Below, piece by piece: positions 50,930-59,249 of a stretch of 64,000 nt of DNA; the first letter of the stretch is position 1, and each line of letters starts with the position of its first letter. The stretch comes from Fimadaptatus sp050946055 (lineage in GTDB: Bacteria > Bacillota > Clostridia > Christensenellales > Aristaeellaceae), in NCBI GenBank assembly GCA_050946055.1, contig JBMNUB010000003.1, forward strand, positions 68,505 to 132,504, written 5' to 3'. The notes beneath the pieces were generated by a model. That model was given only the letters and a program-made list of their open reading frames with translations. It was not told the origin of the DNA and did no database searches. The translations under genes and the position numbers were made by a program.

Positions 50930-51487
50930 TTATGTATCCTGACGCTTATGGGTTCGCATCCAGTCGTCGCGCAGTATGCCCATGACAACTATGTCGCTGT
51001 ACTTGCCGTCCACAAATGTCTCCTGCCTCAGCAATCCCTCGCGCTCAAAGCCGCACTTTTCATAGCAGGCTATGGCGTGCGCATTGTCGGCGCATACGCG
51101 CAGATATACGCGGTTTAGGTTCATGTGGCAAAACGCCAGCTCCAGCAGCAGCGATATGCCCTCTGCGCCGTAGCCCTTGCCCTGATGCTCGGGACACATA
51201 ACTATCGCAAGCTCGGCCTTGCGCGAATAGTTGGTTACGCCCATCAGGTCGCACTGCCCCAGATAGTCGCCTGTCATGAGGTTGGCGATCACCAGATGCA
51301 CGCCCGGCTTGCTGCCGGAGAGCAGGCTGTCTAAGAAGCTGGCGGTCTGCTCCCATGTGTGCGGTATTACGAATGTGTCCGAAAGATATCGCGTGGAGTC
51401 GGGATCGGTTATCCACTTGCGCATCTCGCTCAAGTCGTTTTGTTCAAATTCGCGCAGCATTACGCGCGTACCAAGCATGCGGGGCAT
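50930..51487 (-). CDS. GNAT acetyltransferase, RimJ/RimL-like
   Basis: 185 residues. Acetyl-CoA fold: VMLREFEQNDLSEMRKWI at the start, ELAIVMCPEHQGKGYGAEGI as the acetyl-CoA-binding motif A (Q-x-x-G-x-G/A), and NLNRVYLRVCADNAHAIACYEKCGF. Relatives acetylate ribosomal protein N-termini, amino sugars or antibiotics; the target is unknown. ATG 51487 is preceded by AGGAGGTG. Likely co-transcribed with lysC. Confidence 0.88.
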   Translation of the reverse strand: MPRMLGTRVMLREFEQNDLSEMRKWITDPDSTRYLSDTFVIPHTWEQTASFLDSLLSGSKPGVHLVIANLMTGDYLGQCDLMGVTNYSRKAELAIVMCPEHQGKGYGAEGISLLLELAFCHMNLNRVYLRVCADNAHAIACYEKCGFEREGLLRQETFVDGKYSDIVVMGILRDDWMRTHKRQDT

Positions 51488-51563
51488 ATGCCCACCTCCT
51501 AAAAGCCCGTGCGCCATAGCCTTCCCGCTGAGCGCTCCGTATGAATATGCGAGTATAGCTTCT

Positions 51564-51591
51564 ATTTTACAACGGAATCGGCCTTAGTCAA
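51564..51591 (-). promoter_or_regulatory. Promoter of the GNAT-lysC operon
   Basis: Minus strand TTGACT (51591-51586), 16-base spacer, TAAAAT (51569-51564). Confidence 0.65.
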
Positions 51592-51675
51592 TAGAGTTTA
51601 CCAAATGTTTTAGTGGGCTTAACTGCGGCATGGTATGATTATACAACCTTATAAGCATTACGGGAGTGGAGCAGA

Positions 51676-53382
51676 ATGGATTTCAGAAGCATGATAGCCG
51701 GGGAGATAGCTTCGGCTCTGGACATAGCGTTTGGCAACTCGCCCCTTTCGGCAGAGGAGATAGCGCCGCTGCTTGAGCTGCCGCCGGACAGCGCCATGGG
51801 CGACTATGCGTTTCCCTGCTTTAAGCTGGCCAAGGCGCTGCGCAAGGGTCCGCCCATGATAGCGGGCGAACTGGTAAAGGTGATAGATGCCAGCTTCCTC
51901 GGCAAGGTCGAGGCCGTGGGCGGATATCTCAACTTCTTTATAGATAAGGCGCTGTACGCATCGTCTGTGTTGGGTGAGGTGCTGAAGAGCGGCGAGCGCT
52001 ATGGTTCTTCCGACATGGGCGCGGGCAAGACCATATGCATAGACTATTCGTCCATAAACATAGCTAAGCGCTTCCACATAGGCCATCTGTCCACCACGGC
52101 CATAGGCAATGCGCTGTACAGGATATACTCGTTCCTGGGCTACAATTGCGTGGGCATAAACCATCTGGGCGACTGGGGAACTCAGTTCGGCAAGATGATA
52201 GCCGCCTACAAGCACTGGGGCAGCCGCGAGATGGTCGAGCAGGGCGGCGTGCAGGCGCTGAGCGATCTGTATGTGCGCTTTCATGCCGAGGCCGAGAAGG
52301 ATCCTTCCCTCGAGGATGAGGGCCGCGCCTGGTTCAAGAAGATAGAGCAGGGCGACGAGGAAGCCGTATCCATATGGCAGTGGTTCAAGGAGATGACGCT
52401 CAAGGACGCCAATCGCGTCTATGACATGCTGGGCGTAAAGTTCGACTCCTACGCGGGCGAATCCTTCTACATGGACAAGATGGAGCCCGTAATAGAGGAA
52501 CTGCGTCAGAAGAACCTGCTCAAGGAGTCCGACGGCGCGTCGATAGTCGATCTCGAGGAGTACAAGATGCCGCCCTGCCTGATACTGCGCAGCGACGGCG
52601 CGACGCTGTACCACACGCGCGATCTGGCGGCGGCCTTCTACCGCAAGGCCACCTATGACTTCGACAAGTGCCTGTACGTGGTCGCCTATCAGCAGGATCT
52701 GCACTTCAGGCAGCTGTTCAAGGTGATAGAGCTGATGGGCTATGACTGGGCCAAGGATCTGGAGCATGTGTCCTTCGGCATGGTGTCCTACGAGGGTCAG
52801 GCGCTCAGCACCCGCCACGGTCACGTCATATACCTCGAGGATCTGCTCAACCGCTCCATCGAAAAGGCGCGCGCCATAATCGATGAAAAGAGCCCGCAGC
52901 TTGAAAACAAGGACGAGGTCGCCCGCAAGGTCGGCATAGGCGCGGTGGTGTTCTTCGCGCTGAGCGCGGGCCGCATAAAGGACATAGATTTCTGGTGGGA
53001 CAGGGCGCTCAACTTCGACGGCGAGACCGGCCCCTATGCGCAGTACACCTATGCGCGCTGCTGCTCGGTGCTGGGCAAGGCAAATGTCGATGCGCAGCCC
53101 GACTACGCGGGTCTGGCGGATGCCGAGGCGCAGGATGTAGTGCGCCTGCTGGAGCAGTTCCCGGCGCTGGTCAGGGAGTCCGCGCAGCGCAATGAGCCTT
53201 CGATAATAACCCGCTATACGGTAGATTTGGCTCAGGCGTACAACAAGTTCTACTATGAGCATCGCATACTGGACTGCGAGCCGGCAGTATCGGCGGCGCG
53301 CGTGGCGCTGACCAGGGCCGTGCGCGATGTCATAGGCACGGGCCTGCGCCTGATTGGCGTGGAGCCCACCGAGAAGATGTAA
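51676..53382 (+). CDS. argS: Arginyl-tRNA synthetase
   Basis: 568 residues. N-terminal ArgRS domain, class I HIGH motif in AKRFHIGHLSTTA, a KMSK-equivalent that reads ALSTRHGHVIYL, and a C-terminal DALR anticodon-binding domain ending GLRLIGVEPTEKM. Charges tRNA-Arg; essential. Isoleucine is written ATA in nearly every position of the first 200 codons. A weak -10 lies at 51640-51645. Confidence 0.97.
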   Translation: MDFRSMIAGEIASALDIAFGNSPLSAEEIAPLLELPPDSAMGDYAFPCFKLAKALRKGPPMIAGELVKVIDASFLGKVEAVGGYLNFFIDKALYASSVLGEVLKSGERYGSSDMGAGKTICIDYSSINIAKRFHIGHLSTTAIGNALYRIYSFLGYNCVGINHLGDWGTQFGKMIAAYKHWGSREMVEQGGVQALSDLYVRFHAEAEKDPSLEDEGRAWFKKIEQGDEEAVSIWQWFKEMTLKDANRVYDMLGVKFDSYAGESFYMDKMEPVIEELRQKNLLKESDGASIVDLEEYKMPPCLILRSDGATLYHTRDLAAAFYRKATYDFDKCLYVVAYQQDLHFRQLFKVIELMGYDWAKDLEHVSFGMVSYEGQALSTRHGHVIYLEDLLNRSIEKARAIIDEKSPQLENKDEVARKVGIGAVVFFALSAGRIKDIDFWWDRALNFDGETGPYAQYTYARCCSVLGKANVDAQPDYAGLADAEAQDVVRLLEQFPALVRESAQRNEPSIITRYTVDLAQAYNKFYYEHRILDCEPAVSAARVALTRAVRDVIGTGLRLIGVEPTEKM

Positions 53383-53420
53383 GCACGGACGTAAATTGCA
53401 TAGCAGAATCAAAGAGCAGA

Positions 53421-53456
53421 GCGGGAAGCCGGCAAAGGCTTCCCGCATGTTTATAT
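53421..53456 (+). terminator. Hairpin after argS
   Basis: 10-bp perfect stem GCGGGAAGCC / GGCTTCCCGC, 6-base loop, then ATGTTTATAT, a poor T tract. Confidence 0.65.
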
Positions 53457-53472
53457 AATGGAGGTGTGGATA

Positions 53473-54039
53473 TTGAAGCTGGTCATGATAATAGGGCCGC
53501 ACGCCGTGGGTAAGATGACCGTGGGACAGGAGCTGTGCAAGCAGACAGGGCTAAAGCTGTTTCACAATCACATGACGATAGACATACTCAGCGACCTGTT
53601 TTCAGGCATGCCGGAGGAGTTTCGCAGGCTGCGCGACCTGTTCAGGCAGGAGATATTCTCGGCGTATGCGCGCAGCGATGAATACGGCATGGTGTTTACT
53701 CTCATGTGGGCATTTGACTGCCGCGAGGACTGGGACTACGTGCGCGAGGTGGAAGCGCTGTTCAAGGAGCGGGGCGCACAGGTGTACTATGTCGAGCTGG
53801 AGGCCGACAGCGGCGTGCGCATGCAGCGCAACCACACCGAGAACCGCCTGCTAAACAAGCCCTCCAAGCGCGACATAGCCAAGTCTGACTGGCTGTTCAA
53901 CACCATCGAGGCGGAACATCGCCTGAACTCATTGCCCGGCGAGTTGGAGGGGATGTGCGAGAACTACATGCGCATAGACAACACCGATATACCGCCCGAG
54001 GAGGCGGCGCGCATGATAAAGGAGAGGTTTGACCTGTGA
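53473..54039 (+). CDS. P-loop kinase-like protein (shikimate/adenylate-kinase-like fold)
   Basis: 188 residues. Walker A GPHAVGKMT at the N-terminus, then KLFHNHMTIDILSDLF, and a LID-like segment with NRLLNKPSKRD. It resembles small AAA/kinase-like proteins in Firmicutes of unknown substrate. TTG 53473 is chosen because GGAGGTG (53460-53466) is correctly spaced for it; the ATG at 53458 overlaps that site. Overlaps the downstream GNAT start by four bases, so they are coupled. Confidence 0.75.
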   Translation: MKLVMIIGPHAVGKMTVGQELCKQTGLKLFHNHMTIDILSDLFSGMPEEFRRLRDLFRQEIFSAYARSDEYGMVFTLMWAFDCREDWDYVREVEALFKERGAQVYYVELEADSGVRMQRNHTENRLLNKPSKRDIAKSDWLFNTIEAEHRLNSLPGELEGMCENYMRIDNTDIPPEEAARMIKERFDL

Positions 54040-54533
54040 ACGCGAACGACATGAGCATAAGGACGGCGCGCCTGAGCGATCTGGATGCGCTGGCGGCGAT
54101 AGAGGCGGAATGCTTTCCCGCGGCGGAGGCGGCGTCGCGCGAGGCGATACGGGCGCGGCTGGAGGCGTTTGCCGGCCACTTCTGGCTGCTTGAGTACGAA
54201 GGCGAGCCGGTGAGCTTCGTGGACGGCATGGTCACGGACGAGCCGCTGCTGACCGACGAGATGTACGAAAACGCCGCAATGCACGACGAGCGCGGCGCAT
54301 GGCAGATGATATTCGGCGTGAACACGCGCCCGGCGTACAGGCGCATGGGCTGCGCGGGGCGGCTGCTGCGCCGCGCGATAGAGGATGCGCGGGCGCAGGG
54401 CAGGCGCGGGCTGGTGCTGACATGCAAGGATGCGTTGGTGCATTACTATGCGGGCTTCGGCTTCGTGGACGAGGGCATATCGGCCTCCACTCATGGCGGA
54501 GCGGTGTGGCATGACATGCGGCTGAGGTTTTGA
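54036..54533 (+). CDS. GNAT acetyltransferase
   Basis: 165 residues. Motif A: FGVNTRPAYRRMGCAGRLLR (R-x-x-G-x-A), and the C-terminal HYYAGFGFVDEGIS block typical of N-acetyltransferases similar to serotonin-type AANATs. GTG 54036 overlaps the preceding stop (GTGA) and has GGAGAGG 8 bases upstream. Coupled to the P-loop gene; whether they act on a common small molecule is unknown. Confidence 0.85.
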   Translation: MNANDMSIRTARLSDLDALAAIEAECFPAAEAASREAIRARLEAFAGHFWLLEYEGEPVSFVDGMVTDEPLLTDEMYENAAMHDERGAWQMIFGVNTRPAYRRMGCAGRLLRRAIEDARAQGRRGLVLTCKDALVHYYAGFGFVDEGISASTHGGAVWHDMRLRF

Positions 54534-54772
54534 GGGGATGGGAGGTGTGGCTAGGCCATTGACTTTCCTTTCAGGTGAGACAAGGGGGGTAGCGGTCATT
54601 TGCTTTCGATTGCAGCTTTCTATTTCAGGAGGTTAAGGTTGCGCTGTGACTTAGCCCTGCCTTCCCTTTCAGGGGCCCCATGAGCTAACCACCTAGTCAC
54701 ATGATATGACGGCTTCTACTGCAAGTACGCAAAGGCCGTGCCGCTTACTCAGATAGCCGAATATACACATAT
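54534..54772 (+). other. Possible structured RNA with three spaced sequence motifs
   Basis: No coding frame. The motif CTTTCCTTTCAGG and near copies recur at 54563-54575, 54616-54629 and 54660-54673, each ending TTTCAGG. Between 54644 and 54705, TGTGAC can pair with GTCACA and the enclosed TTAGC with GCTAA, leaving CCACCTA bulged. A strong terminator follows at 54773. It could be a small RNA or a long 3' UTR of the GNAT gene. I cannot match it to a known family. Confidence 0.4.
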
Positions 54773-54817
54773 GCGCACCGCACTGCGGAATGTCTCCCGC
54801 AGTGCGGTGCGCTTTTT
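54773..54817 (+). terminator. Very stable intrinsic terminator
   Basis: 16-bp perfect stem GCGCACCGCACTGCGG with its complement, 8-base loop, five Ts. Confidence 0.9.
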
Positions 54818-54944
54818 GCGCTTTAGATGCGTCACTTATGCACTGATGCATGCGCGGTTGTGGATATATCCCGCCACACCCATTTCCAAAGGCGAACACA
54901 GCGTAAAACATGCGAATATTTGTTCCCTAAAGCTGCTGTTCCCC

Positions 54945-54973
54945 TTGAAAAAGTGCGCGCAAGGTGCTATACT
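54945..54973 (+). promoter_or_regulatory. Promoter of the radical SAM/DUF4130 pair
   Basis: TTGAAA at 54945-54950, TATACT at 54968-54973, 17-base spacer; transcription expected near 54980. Confidence 0.8.
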
Positions 54974-54981
54974 ACCTTATG

Positions 54982-54995
54982 CGAACTTATGTTCG
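54982..54995. promoter_or_regulatory. LexA (DinR-type) SOS box
   Basis: CGAACTTATGTTCG, a 14-base site with perfect CGAAC/GTTCG arms and four central bases, matching the Gram-positive LexA consensus GAAC-N4-GTTC. It sits 9 bases after the -10, at the expected transcription start, where bound repressor would block RNA polymerase. Confidence 0.8.
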
Positions 54996-55023
54996 GTAAT
55001 GCGCATGATGGGGGCGAAATGGC

Positions 55024-56394
55024 ATGGAACTCATAGAAAAGCTCGCCATACTGGCGGACGCGGCCAAGTACGATGCTTCCTGCGCCAGCAGCGGCAGCGC
55101 AAGGCAGGGCGGAGGGCGCATGGGCAATACGTCCTGCATGGGCATATGCCACTCGTTCGCGGGCGACGGGCGCTGCATATCGCTGCTCAAGGTGCTTAAG
55201 ACCAATGTGTGCCGCTATGACTGCGCGTATTGCCATAACCGCCGCTCCAATGACGTGCCGCGCGCCACGTTCACGGCGCGGGAACTGTATGAGCTGACAA
55301 TTGAGTTCTACCGGCGCAACTATATAGAGGGATTGTTCCTGTCCAGCGCCGTGACGCGCGACCCCGACAATACCATGGAGGAGCTGATACGCACGCTGGA
55401 GCTGATACGCGGCGCGGGCTTTTCGGGGTACATACACGCCAAGGCCATACCGGGCGCGGATGCAATGCTGGTGGAGCGGTTGGGCAGGCTGTGCGACCGC
55501 ATGAGCGTCAACATAGAACTGCCCAGCGAGGCGTCGCTCAAGGAGCTTGCGCCCGACAAGTCGCGCGCAGCCATACTGCGCCCCATGGGATACATAGAGG
55601 GCCGCGTAAGGCAGCGCGCAGAGGAGCGCAGGCTGTTCTCGTCTGCGCCCGAGTTCGCGCCGGCGGGCCAGTCCACGCAGCTGATAGTGGGCGCGAGCGG
55701 CGAGAGCGACAGGCAGATACTGCGCTTAAGTCAGGGGCTGTACAGGTCATACGGCATGCGCCGCGTGTATTACAGCGCCTATACGCCCGTCAACCACGCG
55801 CCCAACCTGCCCGACATACCGCGCGCGCCGCTGCTGCGCGAGCACAGGCTGTATCAGGGCGATTGGCTGATGCGGCTGTATGGATTTACCGCCGAGGAGC
55901 TGCTGGACGATGCGCATCCTTATCTGGATGAGAAGCTCGACCCCAAGTGCGCATGGGCGCTTAGGCATCTGGAGCTTTTTCCCGTCGAGGTGCTCAGCGC
56001 CGATTATGCGCAGCTCACGCGCGTGCCGGGCATAGGCATGGTGAGCGCGCGGCGCATATGCGACATGCGCAGATCGACCATAGTCACCGAGCGCGCATTG
56101 GGGCGCATGGGCGTGGTCATGAAGCGCGCGCGGCACTTCATCACGCTGGGCGGGCGATACCTGGGCGGCAAGGTGGACGAGCGCCCGATACGCGCTGCAC
56201 TGACCGCCATGGACAGGCTGCCCGAGGCGCTGTGCGCAAAGCAGCTGTCGTTCTTCGACGAGCCGCAGAACGACTGGCAGATGATAGACGCGGCGCTTAG
56301 CCGCACCACGCAGCGGCTGGGCGGTGCAGATGAAGCCAATGGCGTGCGCAAGACCGATGTGATGGGCGATAGGCATACGCAAGACTGTCACTGA
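55024..56394 (+). CDS. Putative DNA modification/repair radical SAM protein with C-terminal helix-hairpin-helix
   Basis: 456 residues. Radical SAM cluster motif NVCRYDCAYC (Cys63, Cys67, Cys70), further conserved N-terminal cysteines (20, 38, 42), an alpha/beta barrel with FLSSAVTRDPDNT and YIHAKAIPGAD, and a C-terminal HhH DNA-binding segment LTRVPGIGMVSARRI (about 331-346). This architecture matches the family that occurs beside DUF4130/uracil-glycosylase-linked proteins (TIGR03916 type, from memory). The DUF4130 gene lies 219 bases downstream. An SOS box at the promoter indicates DNA-damage induction. The chemistry performed on DNA is not known to me. Confidence 0.9.
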   Translation: MELIEKLAILADAAKYDASCASSGSARQGGGRMGNTSCMGICHSFAGDGRCISLLKVLKTNVCRYDCAYCHNRRSNDVPRATFTARELYELTIEFYRRNYIEGLFLSSAVTRDPDNTMEELIRTLELIRGAGFSGYIHAKAIPGADAMLVERLGRLCDRMSVNIELPSEASLKELAPDKSRAAILRPMGYIEGRVRQRAEERRLFSSAPEFAPAGQSTQLIVGASGESDRQILRLSQGLYRSYGMRRVYYSAYTPVNHAPNLPDIPRAPLLREHRLYQGDWLMRLYGFTAEELLDDAHPYLDEKLDPKCAWALRHLELFPVEVLSADYAQLTRVPGIGMVSARRICDMRRSTIVTERALGRMGVVMKRARHFITLGGRYLGGKVDERPIRAALTAMDRLPEALCAKQLSFFDEPQNDWQMIDAALSRTTQRLGGADEANGVRKTDVMGDRHTQDCH

Positions 56395-56612
56395 ACGGCT
56401 GCATATGAACATGGCAAACATCATAAGCCATGCAGATGTGCAAGGCAAATGCGCTGTGCGGCGCGGATGAGCAATGACAGCGCAGTGGGCTATGCGCATG
56501 CTAAATGCCCAACGCTGAGCGATGGCCACGCGCAAAGACCGCGCCCCAAATACATATACAAGCGCCGCATGTGCGGCATACACGGGCGCTCAAAGCCCAC
56601 GGAGGTGACAAT

Positions 56613-57503
56613 ATGCGCATGATATGCGATGGAACATATGACGGGCTGCTCACGGCGCTGTTCTATGCCTATCGAGCCAGACCCGACGAGATACTGCTGC
56701 GCCCCGCGCGCCAGATGGACATGCTGGAGCAGCCATACATGGTCAGAACCGACATAACCCGCTCGGCGCGCGTGCAGATAGCGATAGAGGAGAAGCTCTC
56801 GGTCAACTCGGCGCTCAACGTGCGCATGGTGTATGCCAGTGCGCGCGAGGATGCCGGCACGCTGATATACCGCTACGTGATGCGCGGCTGGCAGCTGGGG
56901 CATGCGCTGGACGATCACATGACCGACCCCGCCGTAGAGCCAGTATTGCGCCTGAGCCGCCGCGTGCAGGTGGAGCTGCACAGGATGCTGGGCTTTATAC
57001 GGTTCGCGCCGCTGGCAAACGGGGTGCTGTACGCGGCGTGCGAGCCGGATAACGACATCGTGCCGCACATGATAGAGCACTTCGCCGCGCGCCTGCCCGA
57101 GGAGAGCTTCATAATACACGACCTCGCGCACGACACGCTGGCCTTTCACAAGCCGGGGCGCACCATGGTCACGCATGCGCGCACACCTCGGCTTATAGCG
57201 CAAAACGACGAGTATGCCGGCATGTGGCGGGCGTTCTATGAGGCCATATGCATAGATGCGCGCCGCGACGAGCGCCGCAGGGACGGCGTGATGCCGCGCC
57301 GCTATCACAGGTATCTAACCGAGCTGAATGGCGCGCAGCGCGCTCCTGCCGTCAGCGCGGCGGCAAGCGCAGGCGTCAATGGCATGCATGTGGCGGGCTC
57401 TGGTGGCTCTGGTTCATCTGCTGCGAGCGCCGGCAGCCCTTGTCTAACCTCGGCAGATGCTAGCCTGCCTGCGGCAAGCGATGCGCGCGTCACGGCGCGA
57501 TAG
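56613..57503 (+). CDS. DUF4130 (TIGR03915-type) putative DNA repair protein
   Basis: 296 residues. Begins MRMICDGTYDGLLTALFYAY, the family's hallmark start, and continues with RLSRRVQVELHRMLGFIRF, PLANGVLYAACEPDNDIVPH and ARLPEESFIIHDLAH. In other bacteria this domain is found alone or fused to a uracil-DNA glycosylase domain, and nearly always next to the radical SAM/HhH protein. Here no glycosylase domain follows; instead a ~50-residue Ala/Ser/Gly tail ends the protein. GGAGGTG precedes the ATG. The 218-base gap after the radical SAM gene shows no terminator, so co-transcription from the SOS promoter is likely. Confidence 0.88.
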   Translation: MRMICDGTYDGLLTALFYAYRARPDEILLRPARQMDMLEQPYMVRTDITRSARVQIAIEEKLSVNSALNVRMVYASAREDAGTLIYRYVMRGWQLGHALDDHMTDPAVEPVLRLSRRVQVELHRMLGFIRFAPLANGVLYAACEPDNDIVPHMIEHFAARLPEESFIIHDLAHDTLAFHKPGRTMVTHARTPRLIAQNDEYAGMWRAFYEAICIDARRDERRRDGVMPRRYHRYLTELNGAQRAPAVSAAASAGVNGMHVAGSGGSGSSAASAGSPCLTSADASLPAASDARVTAR

Positions 57504-57619
57504 GGCTTGTGCGCGGCGCTATAAACGCCCATCACGTAAAGCCATGCGGCGCAGTATCTCACTTTTATCATATCGCTGCGGCATATCTGACTCACGTCGC
57601 GCCGCATGGCCAATATAAA

Positions 57620-57662
57620 GACAAAATTGCTGCCGCAGGGCTTGTGCTCTGCGGCAGCAACT
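57620..57662 (-). terminator. Bidirectional terminator between DUF4130 and DUF4956 genes
   Basis: 12-bp perfect stem TTGCTGCCGCAG / CTGCGGCAGCAA. The minus strand has TTTTGTCTTTAT after it; the plus strand has CTTTC. Serves mainly the minus-strand operon. Confidence 0.8.
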
Positions 57663-57710
57663 TTCACTATGCATATGTAGTCTGGCGGCGGTAAAGCCCT
57701 GCGCGAGCGC

Positions 57711-58382
57711 TTAACCCGCCTCGTTCTGATAGGCGACCAGCGTCGCGTCGTGTACGCCTTCCTGATCCAGCAGCGCGTTTATGAGCTTGGTGCTGTTCTC
57801 CACGCGCACCTCCACGGTCATCTCCACGCCCATGCGCGTCACGGTCTTGCTCTTGAGGTGACGGAAGCGCAGCGAGCGCAGCACGCGCTCTATGGCTTGC
57901 TCGGCAAAATCGTCATAGTGCATGACCAGCAGATAGCTGTCTTCCTTCTTGACCTTGACGGCGTTCATGACGAATATCAAGAGGCCTATCGCTATGGCTA
58001 CGACTACGGCTATCAGCAGATAGCCCGCGCCCAGCAGTATGCCCATGGTCAGCGCCCAGAACATGTACACGGTGTCCAGCGGGTCCTTTACGGCGGTGCG
58101 GAAGCGCACTATGGACAGCGCGCCGACCATGCCCATGGACAGCTCTATCGAGGACTTTATGCACATGACTACGGGCGTGGTTATGAGCGTCATCATGACC
58201 AGCGTCATGCCCATGTTGCGCGAGTACATGACGCCCCGGTAGTTGGCGTGATACACCCAGTATATGAACGCGCCTATCACGAACGCGAACAATATGGACA
58301 AAAGCACGCTTATCAGGTCTATGTTGCCGTTGGTAAAGAACTTGCTGAGGTTGCTTGCGCTTATGGTCGTGGTATCGCCCAT
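57711..58382 (-). CDS. DUF4956 membrane protein
   Basis: 223 residues. Four or so TM segments in the first half (LISVLLSILFAFVIGAFIYW, TLVMMTLITTPVVMCI, then the helices around ALTMGILLGAGYLLIAVVV), with the conserved cytoplasmic loop SIVRFRTAVKDPLD between them, and a soluble ferredoxin-like C-terminal domain (VTRMGVEMTVEVRVE). The family is uncharacterised but co-occurs with VTC-domain polymerases. AAGGAGG precedes ATG 58382. Third gene of the cotH-vtc-DUF4956 operon. Confidence 0.88.
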   Translation of the reverse strand: MGDTTTISASNLSKFFTNGNIDLISVLLSILFAFVIGAFIYWVYHANYRGVMYSRNMGMTLVMMTLITTPVVMCIKSSIELSMGMVGALSIVRFRTAVKDPLDTVYMFWALTMGILLGAGYLLIAVVVAIAIGLLIFVMNAVKVKKEDSYLLVMHYDDFAEQAIERVLRSLRFRHLKSKTVTRMGVEMTVEVRVENSTKLINALLDQEGVHDATLVAYQNEAG

Positions 58383-58429
58383 GGAAAGATCCTCCTTGTA
58401 ATGACTTTTGCGTGGTATTGCAGACTGCG

Positions 58430-59167
58430 TCAGAATGCGCAGTTTGGCTCGAACCTGCGGCACAGCGTGTACTTAGATATGGCGCTGCGCTGCGCGTTGC
58501 ACGACCACAGTAGCCTGCGTATGTAGTCGGGCAGATAGTTGTCGTACTTGACCTCAAGTATCATTGAGTTGTCGTCAAGCGGGTTTATGGTGGGCAGCCA
58601 GCGCTCGAACAGGTCCTGCGAGAACAGCCCGGTGCGCAGCTGCTTGTCGAAGGTTATGCGCACGTGCTCGGCGGGATGTATGTATGCCTCGCGCACGTAG
58701 TCCACTATCACGGCGGGCTTGAGTCCGCGCGTGCGCATCTGCTTGTATACGTCGCGCAGCAGCGGCTGGTCGCTATTTTCCAGACCTGTGGGGTCGGCGG
58801 CCATAAGCTGCTCGCACATCTCGCGCGATATGGCGATTGACTGCTTGGCTATGCCGTCGCCATACTTGCTCTTGCGCTCCAGGCGTATGAGCTTGTCGGA
58901 GAAGTTGTATATGCGTATGCGGTACTTGTCGCGATCCTGAACGCCGCGCAGCTTGTCGGCAAAGGCGGTGTTGTACTCGTCGTCGAAGTACAGCGAGCGG
59001 ATGTGGTATTCGTTAAACTCATCGCCGTTCTTGTCGCGGTACAGCACGTAGTCCAGCGTGCGGCTCAGATGCGCATACTCGCCAAAGCTGATGAAGTACT
59101 TCAGCTCGTGCCGCGCGGGTATCTCAAGCGAACCCGTGGGCAGGGAAAAGCCCGATTTCGATGCCAA
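58430..59167 (-). CDS. VTC-domain protein (polyphosphate polymerase-like)
   Basis: 245 residues forming a single VTC tunnel domain: RHELKYFIS at the start, YHIRSLYFDD, KYRIRIYN, LIRLERKSKYG with basic residues lining the tunnel, and SMILEVKYDNYLP (acidic metal ligand Glu). In yeast VTC4 this fold makes polyphosphate from ATP; bacterial versions are often linked to CotH and DUF4956. Lies 82 bases downstream of the CotH gene and 47 upstream of DUF4956. Bacterial substrate not established. Confidence 0.9.
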   Translation of the reverse strand: MASKSGFSLPTGSLEIPARHELKYFISFGEYAHLSRTLDYVLYRDKNGDEFNEYHIRSLYFDDEYNTAFADKLRGVQDRDKYRIRIYNFSDKLIRLERKSKYGDGIAKQSIAISREMCEQLMAADPTGLENSDQPLLRDVYKQMRTRGLKPAVIVDYVREAYIHPAEHVRITFDKQLRTGLFSQDLFERWLPTINPLDDNSMILEVKYDNYLPDYIRRLLWSCNAQRSAISKYTLCRRFEPNCAF

Positions 59168-59249
59168 GTTATCACTCCCAATCGCAGCCGGGGCATACCG
59201 GCTCTTGTTAAGGGCAATGCGCGCATTGCCGCAAGCGTAAGGCTTAGCG

